A stretch of DNA of 64,000 bases from Chitinophagaceae bacterium. GTDB taxonomy: Bacteria > Bacteroidota > Bacteroidia > Chitinophagales > Chitinophagaceae. The stretch lies in assembly GCA_016786885.1 (NCBI GenBank), contig JAEUVO010000086.1:1-64000 (forward strand), given 5' to 3'. Shown in pieces: positions 1 to 8,865 of this stretch (positions within the stretch are counted from its first letter, which is position 1; every line of letters starts with the position of its first letter). The translations under genes and the position numbers were made by a program. Below the pieces are notes generated by a model. It saw only the letters and a list, made by a program, of their open reading frames with translations, searched no databases and was not told the DNA's origin.

Positions 1-1
1 T

Positions 2-2599
2 TCAAAGAAGTTTGCCCGCCTTATCAAGGAAAACAAATACGAAGAGGCCCTTAGTGTGGCCCGCCAACAGGTAGAGAGCGGCGCACAGGTACTGGATGTA
101 AATATGGATGATGCTCTCCTGGACGGAGTACAAGCCATGACAACCTTTTTGAACCTGGTACAAAGTGAACCGGATATTGCAAAGATCCCGATCATGATCG
201 ACAGTTCAAAGTTCGAGATCATTGAAGCAGGGCTAAAATGCGTACAGGGAAAATGTATCGTCAACTCAATCTCTATGAAAGAAGGCGAAGCTAAATTCAT
301 AGAGCAGGCCATTATTTGCCAGAGTTATGGGGCTTCTGTTATTGTAATGGCATTTGATGAAAAGGGCCAGGCCGATACCAAAGAAAGAAAAGTAAATATC
401 TGTCACAGGGCCTATAAAATATTGACTGAACAAGTTGGTTTCGAACCTCAGGATATCATTTTTGATCCAAATATTTTTGCTGTAGCCACAGGGTTGGAAG
501 AACATAACAACTATGGAGTGGATTTTATTGAAGCCACCAGGGAGATAAAGCAACTAATGCCATTGACCAAAGTAAGTGGCGGGGTGAGTAACCTTTCTTT
601 TTCCTTCCGTGGCAACGACCATGTACGGGAAGCTATGCATAGCGTATTCCTGTACCATGCCATACATGCCGGTATGGATATGGGAATTGTAAATGCAGGT
701 CAGCTGGTAGTGTATGATGAGATAGAGCCTCAGTTAAGAGAACTCTGCGAAGATGTGATCCTTAACCGCAACAATGATAACAATGAAGCAACTGAGAAGC
801 TCATTGCTTTTGCAGAAACAGTAAAAGCAAAAGGTAAGGTTGAGGTAAAGGATGAAGCGTGGAGAAATAACCCGGTAGAGGAAAGGTTAAAACATGCTTT
901 GGTGAATGGTATTACCGATTATATCGATACTGATACAGAAGAGGCCCGCCAAAAATATTCAACACCCCTGGAAGTAATTGAAGGCCCTTTAATGAACGGC
1001 ATGAATGTAGTAGGCGATCTGTTTGGTGCCGGAAAAATGTTTTTACCACAGGTAGTGAAAAGCGCCAGGGTAATGAAAAAATCTGTTGCCATTCTTACTC
1101 CTTATATTGAAGCAGAAAAAGAAGAAAGAAAACAGGCGCATTTAGCTGCCGGAACAGTAAATGTAGAAGCTGCTGGAGCGCCGAAGGTCTTATTAGCAAC
1201 CGTTAAAGGTGATGTACATGATATTGGAAAAAATATAGTAGGAGTTGTGCTGGGATGCAATGGTTATGATATCATTGATTTGGGGGTAATGGTACCTGCC
1301 GATAAAATACTTGATACTGCTGAAAAAGAAAAAGCAGATATTATAGGCCTTAGCGGCCTGATTACCCCATCTCTTGACGAAATGGTGCATGTGGCACATG
1401 AAATGAAACGCCGCAATATGAAGCAACCATTACTGATTGGTGGTGCCACCACTTCCAGAATGCATACAGCAGTGAAAATTGCTCCTCAATATAACAATGG
1501 GGTACTGCATATTTTGGATGCTTCAAGAAGCGTAACAGCCGTCAGCACCCTTTTGAGCAAAGAGAAAGGAGAATTGCTGCAAAAAACTGCCAGTGAGTAC
1601 GAAGGACTCAGGAACCAGTTTTTGAACAAAAACAAGAAAGACCTGATTCCGTATACCGAAGCTGTTATTACGAAAGAATATTTCGACTGGAAGAGTTACA
1701 AACCAGTTAAGCCTGCTGTTGATGGTGTTAAAGTACTGAAAGAATTTGATCTTGGCACCATTGCAAAATATATAGACTGGGGGCCTTTCTTTATAGCCTG
1801 GGAAATGCCGGGCCATTTTCCTGAAGTATTATCAGATAAAATATTTGGCGCTGAAGCGAACCGGCTTTACAATGATGCACAAAAACTGGTGCAGCAAATC
1901 GTTGCTGAAAAATGGTTTACCGCAAGCGGAGTTATTGGTTTTTGGCCGGCAACTAGTAATAATGCCGATACAATAACTCTGCAAACAGAAAAAGGAGAAG
2001 TAAAACTTGAATCTTTAAGACAGCAGTTGAAAAAAGCGGTTGGACAACCCAGCTACTCTTTGGCAGATTTTATCAAACCCAAAGAATTGGGGGCCGATTA
2101 TATGGGAAGCTTTGCCGTAACTATTCATGGTGCCAAAAAACATATTGAAAAATTTGCAGCTGAGCATGACGAGTATAATAAAATAATGGTACAGGTATTG
2201 GCTGACCGCTTTGTAGAAGCTTTTGCTGAGTGCCTGCATGAAAGAACAAGAAAAGAATACTGGGGTTATGAAAAAGACGAAAGATTGAGCAATGAACAAC
2301 TGATAAAAGAAGAATATAAGGGCATCCGCCCGGCACCGGGATACCCTGCCTGCCCCGATCATACTGAGAAGTTGAAACTGTTTTCATTACTAAATGTTAC
2401 CGGTACCATAGGTATTGAACTTACGGAAAGCCTAGCGATGAATCCTCCGGCATCAGTATGTGGCTGGTACATTGCCCATCCGCAAAGCCATTATTTTGGT
2501 TTGGGAAAAATTGGTAAAGACCAACTGGAAGATTATGCCAAAAGAAAAGGAATGGCTATAGAAGAAGCGGAAAAATGGTTGAGACCAGTATTGGAGTAA
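2..2599 (+). CDS. metH: Methionine synthase, cobalamin-dependent (5' end outside window)
   Basis: Transfers a methyl group from methyltetrahydrofolate through cobalamin to homocysteine, making methionine in the cytoplasm. The reading frame is open from base 2, so the gene begins left of the window; the GTG at 56 is internal. Visible in order are the pterin-binding domain ([11 protein letters not shown], then IDSSKFE), the cobalamin-binding cap, the B12 domain with [11 protein letters not shown] whose cobalt-ligand His codon is at 1217-1219, and the C-terminal AdoMet reactivation domain ([12 protein letters not shown], near 2329-2361). The N-terminal homocysteine-binding domain, if fused, is not visible; in many Bacteroidota it is a separate gene. 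The stop lies 3 bases from the convergent DUF3137 gene, with no terminator between them. Confidence 0.96.
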   Translation, partial: SKKFARLIKENKYEEALSVARQQVESGAQVLDVNMDDALLDGVQAMTTFLNLVQSEPDIAKIPIMIDSSKFEIIEAGLKCVQGKCIVNSISMKEGEAKFIEQAIICQSYGASVIVMAFDEKGQADTKERKVNICHRAYKILTEQVGFEPQDIIFDPNIFAVATGLEEHNNYGVDFIEATREIKQLMPLTKVSGGVSNLSFSFRGNDHVREAMHSVFLYHAIHAGMDMGIVNAGQLVVYDEIEPQLRELCEDVILNRNNDNNEATEKLIAFAETVKAKGKVEVKDEAWRNNPVEERLKHALVNGITDYIDTDTEEARQKYSTPLEVIEGPLMNGMNVVGDLFGAGKMFLPQVVKSARVMKKSVAILTPYIEAEKEERKQAHLAAGTVNVEAAGAPKVLLATVKGDVHDIGKNIVGVVLGCNGYDIIDLGVMVPADKILDTAEKEKADIIGLSGLITPSLDEMVHVAHEMKRRNMKQPLLIGGATTSRMHTAVKIAPQYNNGVLHILDASRSVTAVSTLLSKEKGELLQKTASEYEGLRNQFLNKNKKDLIPYTEAVITKEYFDWKSYKPVKPAVDGVKVLKEFDLGTIAKYIDWGPFFIAWEMPGHFPEVLSDKIFGAEANRLYNDAQKLVQQIVAEKWFTASGVIGFWPATSNNADTITLQTEKGEVKLESLRQQLKKAVGQPSYSLADFIKPKELGADYMGSFAVTIHGAKKHIEKFAAEHDEYNKIMVQVLADRFVEAFAECLHERTRKEYWGYEKDERLSNEQLIKEEYKGIRPAPGYPACPDHTEKLKLFSLLNVTGTIGIELTESLAMNPPASVCGWYIAHPQSHYFGLGKIGKDQLEDYAKRKGMAIEEAEKWLRPVLE

Positions 2600-2602
2600 T
2601 TC

Positions 2603-3571
2603 CTATTCTTTATTCCACAACCGCTGATTCAGTTTTAGCTCATCAATTATATCAAATACGATATTGATGGTGTTGTAAAAATCTCCCAGCCTGTTATAGT
2701 CATTAGCAGAAAAGATGGCCGGTTCAAATAATTCATCTTTTATCGGAACGGCTACATGAATATTTGTGTCGACAAAAGATAAGGAAGTGCCCTCTCCCAT
2801 CAGTTGCTGCAAACGTACAATCCGTTCCATGAATGACGGCGTGAGGATATACCTTGCTTCCACCTGGTCACTGCTGTACACAATGAACCTTTTCTCAAAT
2901 TCCACGCTTTCCAGTCTTACCTTTTCCAGGTTCCAGGCAAAGGATGAGAAAAGCTTTGTTAGAAAATTGATCTGGGGATTTCTTTCACTCCAAACATAAG
3001 TACGGCCGGAGAAGTTTTTATTAAAATCAGCAATAAAAAAAAGTCCTCTGAAAATTGTCTCCCAATGAGAGCTCTTACCTGAACTTACTTTCCTTTCGGT
3101 ATGCAATTCGGAGAAACAAAAAAAGGTCTTTTCATGTGTTCCCTCAATATAATCATCTCCTGAATAGCGGTCTGGCTGTTCCACAAAAAGCCCGCTATTT
3201 AAATAGTCCGCCTTGCTAATAGAAAGATGAGGGCTATACGTTAAAGAGGGATCAATAAAATGAATGATTTTTCTTACAATAGTTTCTTTGAACTTTTCAG
3301 AAAATGATTTTTTAGTTGTTCCGAATAAAACCAAAAATATCAGGGCAGGAATAATGACAATAAAACCCAACAAGCCAGCCACCCCGTTATGTGTGGCAGC
3401 AGCAACAATAAAAATAAGGATAGCTACTCCCAGCAACACAAACCCGATTGTTCCTAATTTTTTGACTTTTTGCCGTTCCGTTTCCTGCGGAATCAAAAGT
3501 TCCTTCAGCTCCTTTGCATAAAATGTATTAAAATCCTTTACAGAAGACATAAGATGCAGATTATTTAACAT
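2603..3571 (-). CDS. DUF3137 family membrane protein
   Basis: Membrane protein of unknown function resembling the DUF3137 family. It is 322 residues long with two transmembrane segments at about 40-60 and 66-86, followed by a soluble C-terminal part. It directly follows lemA and overlaps it by 11 bases, a pairing that is common for DUF3137 and LemA and suggests the two act together at the inner membrane. An alternative start is the Met at 3550 (seventh codon after the listed start), which would remove the overlap; no clear ribosome binding site decides between them. No catalytic motif is apparent. Confidence 0.8.
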   Translation of the reverse strand: MLNNLHLMSSVKDFNTFYAKELKELLIPQETERQKVKKLGTIGFVLLGVAILIFIVAAATHNGVAGLLGFIVIIPALIFLVLFGTTKKSFSEKFKETIVRKIIHFIDPSLTYSPHLSISKADYLNSGLFVEQPDRYSGDDYIEGTHEKTFFCFSELHTERKVSSGKSSHWETIFRGLFFIADFNKNFSGRTYVWSERNPQINFLTKLFSSFAWNLEKVRLESVEFEKRFIVYSSDQVEARYILTPSFMERIVRLQQLMGEGTSLSFVDTNIHVAVPIKDELFEPAIFSANDYNRLGDFYNTINIVFDIIDELKLNQRLWNKE

Positions 3572-4112
3572 TTGCCGAAGGAGCCAATTTTTGTGAATCG
3601 GGAATAGAAAAATATTCTTTCTTTCCCATTCCGGCTAAAGAAGCAATCACCGAAGAAGGAAATGTCTCAATAGCATTATGATAATCGTTAACTGCTGCAT
3701 TATAAAAACGCCTTGATGCTGCCAGCTGTTCCTCTGCTTCATTGATAGCACCTTGTAACCTCAGAAAGTTTTCACTGGCTTTTAGTTGCGGATAGTTTTC
3801 AAAACTGACAAAAATTTGCTGTAAAACCGTATTGATCTGGTTATCCAGCTTTACCCTTTCATTGGCAGATAAGTTATCCTGCATTACTTTTTGTCTTAAT
3901 TCCGTAACACTTGTCAGCAATCCCCTTTCATGCTGCATATAACCTTTAACCGTTTCTACCAGCTGTGGTATCAGGTCATACCTTTTTTTAAGCATCACAT
4001 CAATTGAAAAAAATGCGTTGTCAACGGCATTTTTCTTCCTGATTAGATTGTTATAAATAAAAACAGGGATCAGAATTACGAATAGTATTATAATAATTAT
4101 CAGCGGTGACAT
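3561..4112 (-). CDS. lemA: LemA family protein
   Basis: 183 residues, the usual LemA length. One N-terminal membrane anchor (about 3-20) is followed by a helical domain with the family's early NAVDNAFFSIDVMLKKR stretch and the LIPQLVETVKGYM segment. The LemA family is widespread but its role is unsettled; it is often found beside DUF3137 or TPM-domain membrane proteins, as here. It probably forms a two-gene unit with the downstream DUF3137 gene. A separate upstream unit (GH97, SemiSWEET, HAD) ends 48 bases away and could read through. Confidence 0.9.
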   Translation of the reverse strand: MSPLIIIIILFVILIPVFIYNNLIRKKNAVDNAFFSIDVMLKKRYDLIPQLVETVKGYMQHERGLLTSVTELRQKVMQDNLSANERVKLDNQINTVLQQIFVSFENYPQLKASENFLRLQGAINEAEEQLAASRRFYNAAVNDYHNAIETFPSSVIASLAGMGKKEYFSIPDSQKLAPSANVK

Positions 4113-4159
4113 AAGTGCCGGTTATATATAGTTTATTTTTTTACCTGATTCGGCCGCAA

Positions 4160-4771
4160 CTACAAAATATTGATATTGCTGAATTCTTGTTTTAATTGTT
4201 CCGAATTTTGGAAATGAATTGATTTGATACCTAATTCCTCTGCCGCTTTTACATTCCGCCGGTTATCATCAATAAATAAGGCTTTGGCTGGGTCAACATT
4301 ATACCGGCTCAATAATCGTTGATAAAAATCAGGAAAGGGTTTCCTGGTTTTTTCCTCACCACTCACCACTCTTCCGTGAAACCAATGTAAAAAATCATAC
4401 CGCACCAGTGCAATATCAAAAAGATTAGCCTGCCAGTTAGTTAAGGCATACTGTTTGAATTTGTTTGATTCTCTCAGCATTCTGAATATATCAACCGTCC
4501 CCTGAACAGGTCCGTTCAGCATATCGGTCCAGCGTCCATAGTAATCCCTGATGGGCTTTTCCCAGCCTGGAAATTCAGACACCAGCAATTGGGTCGCTTC
4601 TACAATTGACCGGCCCGCATCCTGTTCTTCATTCCAGTCGCTGGTGCAGATATGACGAAAGAAATAATCTCTTTTCTCTTCAGATTCAAAATAGCTTTCG
4701 TTAAAAACGTATTTGGGGTTCCAGTCGATAAGCACACCGCCTAAGTCCCAGATAATTGTTTCAATCTTCAT
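4160..4771 (-). CDS. HAD-superfamily hydrolase (subfamily IA, possible sugar phosphatase)
   Basis: Haloacid dehalogenase-fold hydrolase of 203 residues. Motif I is WDLGGVLID with the predicted nucleophile Asp9, motif II is seen as ALTNW near 115, and the acidic motif is LFIDDNRRN near 165. The Gly at nucleophile+2 resembles E. coli YihX (DLGNVIVD), a glucose-1-phosphate phosphatase, so a sugar phosphate substrate is plausible but not proven. It starts 6 bases after the SemiSWEET stop and is third in an operon with GH97 and SemiSWEET, which supports a link to sugar metabolism. Confidence 0.85.
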   Translation of the reverse strand: MKIETIIWDLGGVLIDWNPKYVFNESYFESEEKRDYFFRHICTSDWNEEQDAGRSIVEATQLLVSEFPGWEKPIRDYYGRWTDMLNGPVQGTVDIFRMLRESNKFKQYALTNWQANLFDIALVRYDFLHWFHGRVVSGEEKTRKPFPDFYQRLLSRYNVDPAKALFIDDNRRNVKAAEELGIKSIHFQNSEQLKQEFSNINIL

Positions 4772-4777
4772 AGTTTT

Positions 4778-5038
4778 CTACTGATGATTATAACGCATTT
4801 TCAGCCATATCATAATGCCGGACATAATCAACATTACAGCATTAGTAAGGATAATGACCCAGTTATTTATCATTACTCCGTAGACAAGCCACATTATTTC
4901 ATTTACAAAAGCAATAATAAACATGTAGAGCGAAACATCTTTAGCAGATTTTTCCTTCCATGTTTTTAATACCTGGGGTAAGAAAGTAAATGCAGTTAAT
5001 GCACCGGCTGCATATCCCAACATATCTGCTGCTGTCAT
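4778..5038 (-). CDS. SemiSWEET sugar transporter
   Basis: 86 residues with three predicted membrane helices, the size of a SemiSWEET protomer, which works as a homodimer. The PQ motif sits at residues 21-22 (TFLPQVLKTWK), followed by the KSAKDVSLYMF loop and NEIMWLVYG in a later helix. The family carries mono- or disaccharides across the inner membrane by facilitated diffusion. The start codon overlaps the GH97 stop by one base (TAATG), so translation is probably coupled. Glucose freed by GH97 in the periplasm is the natural candidate substrate; this is inference. Confidence 0.9.
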   Translation of the reverse strand: MTAADMLGYAAGALTAFTFLPQVLKTWKEKSAKDVSLYMFIIAFVNEIMWLVYGVMINNWVIILTNAVMLIMSGIMIWLKMRYNHQ

Positions 5039-7179
5039 TATTTATACTTTTTAATTAGTTTAATTTCTTCTGCTCTTGCCGGTATCAAACTTACAGCACT
5101 TCCCCCGCCAGGGGCCAGTTTTAATTTCAATATTGTTTTTGCATCAACCAGAAATTTTTCAATTACATAGGCTTCAGGATTGTCTTTCCAATGTGCATTA
5201 TCTGCATCCCGGTAAATAGTCGCCACATACTTTTTATCTGTATCCAGGAATGATAAGGAAGTGGAAAAATTTCTTGCATTCTCATCTGTGATAGCGCCTA
5301 CAAACCAATTATTGCTTCCTTTAGCTTTTCTGGATATGATCACATAATCGCCGGGTTCAGCTTCCAGCATCCTCGAATCATCCCAATCCACTGCCACATC
5401 TTTGATGAACTGGAACGCATCCATTCGGGCTTCATAATTTTCGGGCAGATCGGCTGCCATTTGCAAAGGGCTGTACATTGTTACATATAGAGCCAATTGT
5501 TTTGTCAGCGTTGTATGCACCTGTTCTTTTTTATCAGCGTTATAATGATTCATTTTTATTTTGAATATGCCCGGTGTATAATCCATTGGTCCTCCCATCA
5601 ATCTTGTAAAGGGTAATATGGCTTCATGATCAGGCATATTACCTACACTCCATGCATTAAATTCGTTCCCTCTTGCTGCTTCGCTGGCCAGCCAGTTAGG
5701 ATAAGTTCTGTGCAAACCAGTGGGGCGAACCGGCTCATGTGCATCTACCATTATATGATGCTGAGCAGTTTTAGCAGCTACTCTTTCATAGTGGCGTACC
5801 ATCCATTGCCCGTCATGATGCTCTCCTCGTGGGATTATTCGTCCTACATAACCGGTTTTCACGGCATCATAACCAAAACGGTTCATAAACCTGTATGCTG
5901 TATCCATCCATCTTTCGTAGTTAGTAGCAGATCCGGATGTTTCGTGATGCATAATGATCTTTACTCCTTTTGATGCTGCATATTGTTGCAATTCTTTTAC
6001 ATTAAAATCGGGATATGGTGTCACAAAATCAAACACATCTTCTTTCCATTGGCCAAACCAGTCTTCCCATCCTGTATTCCATCCTTCTACTAGAACTCCC
6101 TGTATTCCATGAGTGGCAGCAAAGTCAATATATCTTTTGACATTAGCAGTGGTTGCCCCATGCGGAACTTTAGTCGATTGCTGAGAACCAACCTGTCCAC
6201 CACTATAATCCCAGCTGCTTTTGCCTACATGCATTTCCCACCATACGCCTACCATTTTCTGTGGTTTTACCCATGCTGTGGCATCAGCTACTTTTGAAGG
6301 TTCATTCAGATTTAAAATCAACTTTGAAGCAAGAATCTCAGTTGCTTTATCACTTACAATAATGGTTCTCCACGGGGTGGCAAAAGGCGCCTGTAAATAG
6401 GCCTTATTTCCTACTGCATCCGGAACAAGATGAGAAGTGAAAATAAAAGATGATTTATCCAGCACAAGGTTCATGGCGGGATAATTTAACAGAGCTGCCT
6501 CATGAAGATTGATATACAAACCATCTGCTGATTTCATCATCAATGGCGTTTGTACAGCATTGTTATCAAAAAAGGTCTTGGCATGTATCTCCTGGGCAAA
6601 ACCGCCGCCTGATGCATCAATTTTACTCAGGCTGCTGTTATAATAGCCATACTCATTTGTGTCATAATCACCCGGGATCCAAAAAGCATTGTGATCCCCT
6701 GTAACAGCAATTTGAGTTAACTCGTCTGCAATGATAAAATGATTCAGTTTTGTCTGTGCAGGAAACAAATAGCGAAAACCAACACCGTCATTAAAAATCC
6801 TGAAGATTACCTGGACCTGAATACCAGACCCCGAACGATCAGCAAGTTTTAATACAATCTGTTTATAATTATTGCGGATAGAATTTACTTCGCCCCAAAC
6901 AGGTTTCCATGTTTCATCCGTAACGGATGAATCTATTGCAAGCAGATCAAATTTTAATAACGATAACTCCGGGTTTTTTAGTTTCATGCCCAACCCCGAG
7001 GGTTCAATTGCTTTCTTCCCCTTATAAAACACCCGGTATACAATATCTCCATTTGTGCGGTGAAGTATTCCTAGCTGAATATTATTATCAGGTGAGCTAA
7101 TAGTTATTGATTGGTCTGCGAAGGCCTGCTGTACAATCCCTGACATGAAAAGGATTGTAAGCAATCGTTTAAGTAACAT
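5038..7179 (-). CDS. GH97 alpha-glucosidase (inverting type, SusB-like)
   Basis: Secreted glycoside hydrolase of 713 residues with a signal peptide ending near QQAFA (1-21). The catalytic region has HHETS (Glu413), AHEPVRPTG (Glu482) and SEAARGNEF (Glu500, Glu506). These match Glu439, Glu508, Glu526 and Glu532 of Bacteroides SusB with one constant offset of 26, which points to the calcium-dependent inverting alpha-glucoside hydrolase branch and not the retaining alpha-galactosidase branch. The expected role is release of glucose from maltooligosaccharides in the periplasm. It heads the unit with SemiSWEET and HAD phosphatase. A 12-base AAACGTTTCCGG element lies 80 bases upstream, inside the end of the LOG gene. 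Confidence 0.95.
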   Translation of the reverse strand: MLLKRLLTILFMSGIVQQAFADQSITISSPDNNIQLGILHRTNGDIVYRVFYKGKKAIEPSGLGMKLKNPELSLLKFDLLAIDSSVTDETWKPVWGEVNSIRNNYKQIVLKLADRSGSGIQVQVIFRIFNDGVGFRYLFPAQTKLNHFIIADELTQIAVTGDHNAFWIPGDYDTNEYGYYNSSLSKIDASGGGFAQEIHAKTFFDNNAVQTPLMMKSADGLYINLHEAALLNYPAMNLVLDKSSFIFTSHLVPDAVGNKAYLQAPFATPWRTIIVSDKATEILASKLILNLNEPSKVADATAWVKPQKMVGVWWEMHVGKSSWDYSGGQVGSQQSTKVPHGATTANVKRYIDFAATHGIQGVLVEGWNTGWEDWFGQWKEDVFDFVTPYPDFNVKELQQYAASKGVKIIMHHETSGSATNYERWMDTAYRFMNRFGYDAVKTGYVGRIIPRGEHHDGQWMVRHYERVAAKTAQHHIMVDAHEPVRPTGLHRTYPNWLASEAARGNEFNAWSVGNMPDHEAILPFTRLMGGPMDYTPGIFKIKMNHYNADKKEQVHTTLTKQLALYVTMYSPLQMAADLPENYEARMDAFQFIKDVAVDWDDSRMLEAEPGDYVIISRKAKGSNNWFVGAITDENARNFSTSLSFLDTDKKYVATIYRDADNAHWKDNPEAYVIEKFLVDAKTILKLKLAPGGGSAVSLIPARAEEIKLIKKYK

Positions 7180-7233
7180 ACAAATAAATTTTTGTGAAGT
7201 TACTTAGTTCTGTGTAAAGAGTACACAAACAGG

Positions 7234-7980
7234 TCAGCGCTTTTCAAATAACCACCACAAACGTTTCCGGGGCTTTATCTTGTAGTTAGTCCAGATATAG
7301 TGAGTGATATGAGCCATCGCTTCATCCACACTATCCGTTACTAAAACCAGGTCCATATCTCCCGGCGAAATGGTACCCTGCTTTTCCATTTCCTTGATCG
7401 TAGTAAGCAAAGGGGTATAATATTCTTTTCCGAACAGCACAACCGGAAACTGGCTGATTGTTTTTGTCTGGACCAATGTCAGTGTTTCGAATAATTCATC
7501 CATAGTACCAAACCCGCCAGGCATAATGATAAAAGCATACGAATATTTCACCAGCAGTACTTTCCGAACAAAAAAGTGCTCAAATGTCACCGATTTATGC
7601 AAGTAAGGATTCTCTTTTTGTTCAAATGGAAGTTGAATATTGCATCCCACCGACTTACCACCGTTTTCAAATGCTCCCCGGTTAGCCGCTTCCATAATGC
7701 CGGGCCCGCCACCGGTCATAGTAGTCATTCCGGACAAGGCAATTCGTTTTCCAAGCTCTCTCGCCTGGTCGTAGTAAAGATGATTTTCTTTATATCTTGC
7801 CGACCCGAAAACAGTAACGCAAGGCCCAACAAAGTGTAAGGATCTGAATCCTTTTATAAATTGCCAGAAAACCCTCCAGGCAAATAATAACTCATAACCC
7901 CTGCCTTTAGGGCCTTCGAGATACACAGGTTCTTTAGGTGGAATAACAGGATTTATCTTTGATTTAACTGAAGCTTCCAT
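7234..7980 (-). CDS. LOG family protein (TIGR00730-type Rossmann fold)
   Basis: 248 residues with the LOG signature PGGFGTMDE at 154-162 and the nucleotide-binding stretch TGGGPGIMEAANRG at 89-102. LOG enzymes cleave nucleoside 5'-monophosphates at the N-glycosidic bond (first known as cytokinin-activating phosphoribohydrolases). This longer form with a 50-residue N-terminal extension is common in Bacteroidota and its true substrate is uncertain. It is divergent from xth, with 39 bases between the two starts, and lies 54 bases upstream of GH97 on the same strand. Confidence 0.88.
   Translation of the reverse strand: MEASVKSKINPVIPPKEPVYLEGPKGRGYELLFAWRVFWQFIKGFRSLHFVGPCVTVFGSARYKENHLYYDQARELGKRIALSGMTTMTGGGPGIMEAANRGAFENGGKSVGCNIQLPFEQKENPYLHKSVTFEHFFVRKVLLVKYSYAFIIMPGGFGTMDELFETLTLVQTKTISQFPVVLFGKEYYTPLLTTIKEMEKQGTISPGDMDLVLVTDSVDEAMAHITHYIWTNYKIKPRKRLWWLFEKR
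7259..7270. promoter_or_regulatory. Candidate LacI-type operator upstream of GH97
   Basis: The 12 bases AAACGTTTCCGG contain the palindrome AAACGTTT, the typical core of LacI-family operators, 80 bases before the GH97 start. The same 12-mer occurs before the GH65 gene at 41969. It lies within the last codons of the LOG gene (Arg-Lys-Arg-Leu), so chance coding use is possible; a similar core also occurs inside the thx gene. Confidence 0.35.
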
Positions 7981-8019
7981 AGAAAATGTAAATTGCCAGA
8001 CAATTTAATCATTATTACA

Positions 8020-8787
8020 ATGCGAATAATTTCTTACAACGTAAATGGAATAAGAGCTGCTATAAAAAAAGGGTTTCTTGACTGGCTGAAAACAAATCCG
8101 GCAGATGTAATATGTCTGCAGGAAACAAAGGCCGTACAGGGTGATGTGGATACAAAAAAATTAAATGAGCTTGGCTACCATGACTATTGGTTCAGTGCAC
8201 AAAAGAAAGGATACAGCGGCGTAGCCGTATTTGCCAAAGTAAAACCTGACAAAATAGAATTAGGTAATGGGCATGGTCCAAGTGATGATGAAGGAAGAGT
8301 GATACAACTGGATTTTGGAGATACCCGGCTTATCAATGCTTATTTTCCAAGTGGTACTAGTGGCGATGAAAGACAAGACTTCAAATATCAATGGCTTGAC
8401 GAATGCTTTAACTGGCTGACTAAACTTAAAAAAAAATATCCCAAACTTATTTTGTGTGGTGATTATAATATTGCACACACTGAAATAGACATACACGATC
8501 CAAAAGGAAATAAAAAATCTTCCGGTTTCCTACCGGAAGAAAGAGAATGGATGACAAAATTTCTTGCAAGCGGCTGGATTGACACATTCCGGACGTTTCA
8601 CCCTGAACCTCATCGATATAGCTGGTGGAGCCAGCGATTTCCTTCGGTACGATTGAATAATAAAGGCTGGAGAATTGATTATATAAATGTTACAGAACCT
8701 TTAAAAAAGCACCTGAAAGACGCAGAAATATTTCCTGATGTAAAACATTCTGACCATTGCCCGGTATATTTAGATATCAAATTGTGA
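8020..8787 (+). CDS. xth: Exodeoxyribonuclease III
   Basis: DNA repair enzyme (AP endonuclease, 3'-5' exonuclease, 3'-phosphatase) of 255 residues in the EEP superfamily. Visible active-site motifs are Asn7 (ISYNVNG), Glu35 (CLQETK), GDYNIAH in the middle and the C-terminal SDHCP. The ATG at 8020 starts MRIISYNVNG, the normal family start; the upstream TTG at 7993 would add nine residues unlike the family. It is divergent from the LOG gene. Confidence 0.95.
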   Translation: MRIISYNVNGIRAAIKKGFLDWLKTNPADVICLQETKAVQGDVDTKKLNELGYHDYWFSAQKKGYSGVAVFAKVKPDKIELGNGHGPSDDEGRVIQLDFGDTRLINAYFPSGTSGDERQDFKYQWLDECFNWLTKLKKKYPKLILCGDYNIAHTEIDIHDPKGNKKSSGFLPEEREWMTKFLASGWIDTFRTFHPEPHRYSWWSQRFPSVRLNNKGWRIDYINVTEPLKKHLKDAEIFPDVKHSDHCPVYLDIKL

Positions 8788-8865
8788 TCACTGCCGGTAA
8801 CTGATATTTTTCGTTTACTTCACTGGGTATTGACCGGCAACTATTGTAAACCAAAATTCTCTTTG

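Noticed and set aside
56..58. GTG at 56 as the start of metH
   Set aside because: The frame is open to the left edge and codes for family-like residues ([17 protein letters not shown]), so the gene starts outside the window.
8793..8839. TGCCGGT/ACCGGCA pair after xth as a terminator
   Set aside because: The loop would be about 33 bases long and no T run follows directly.
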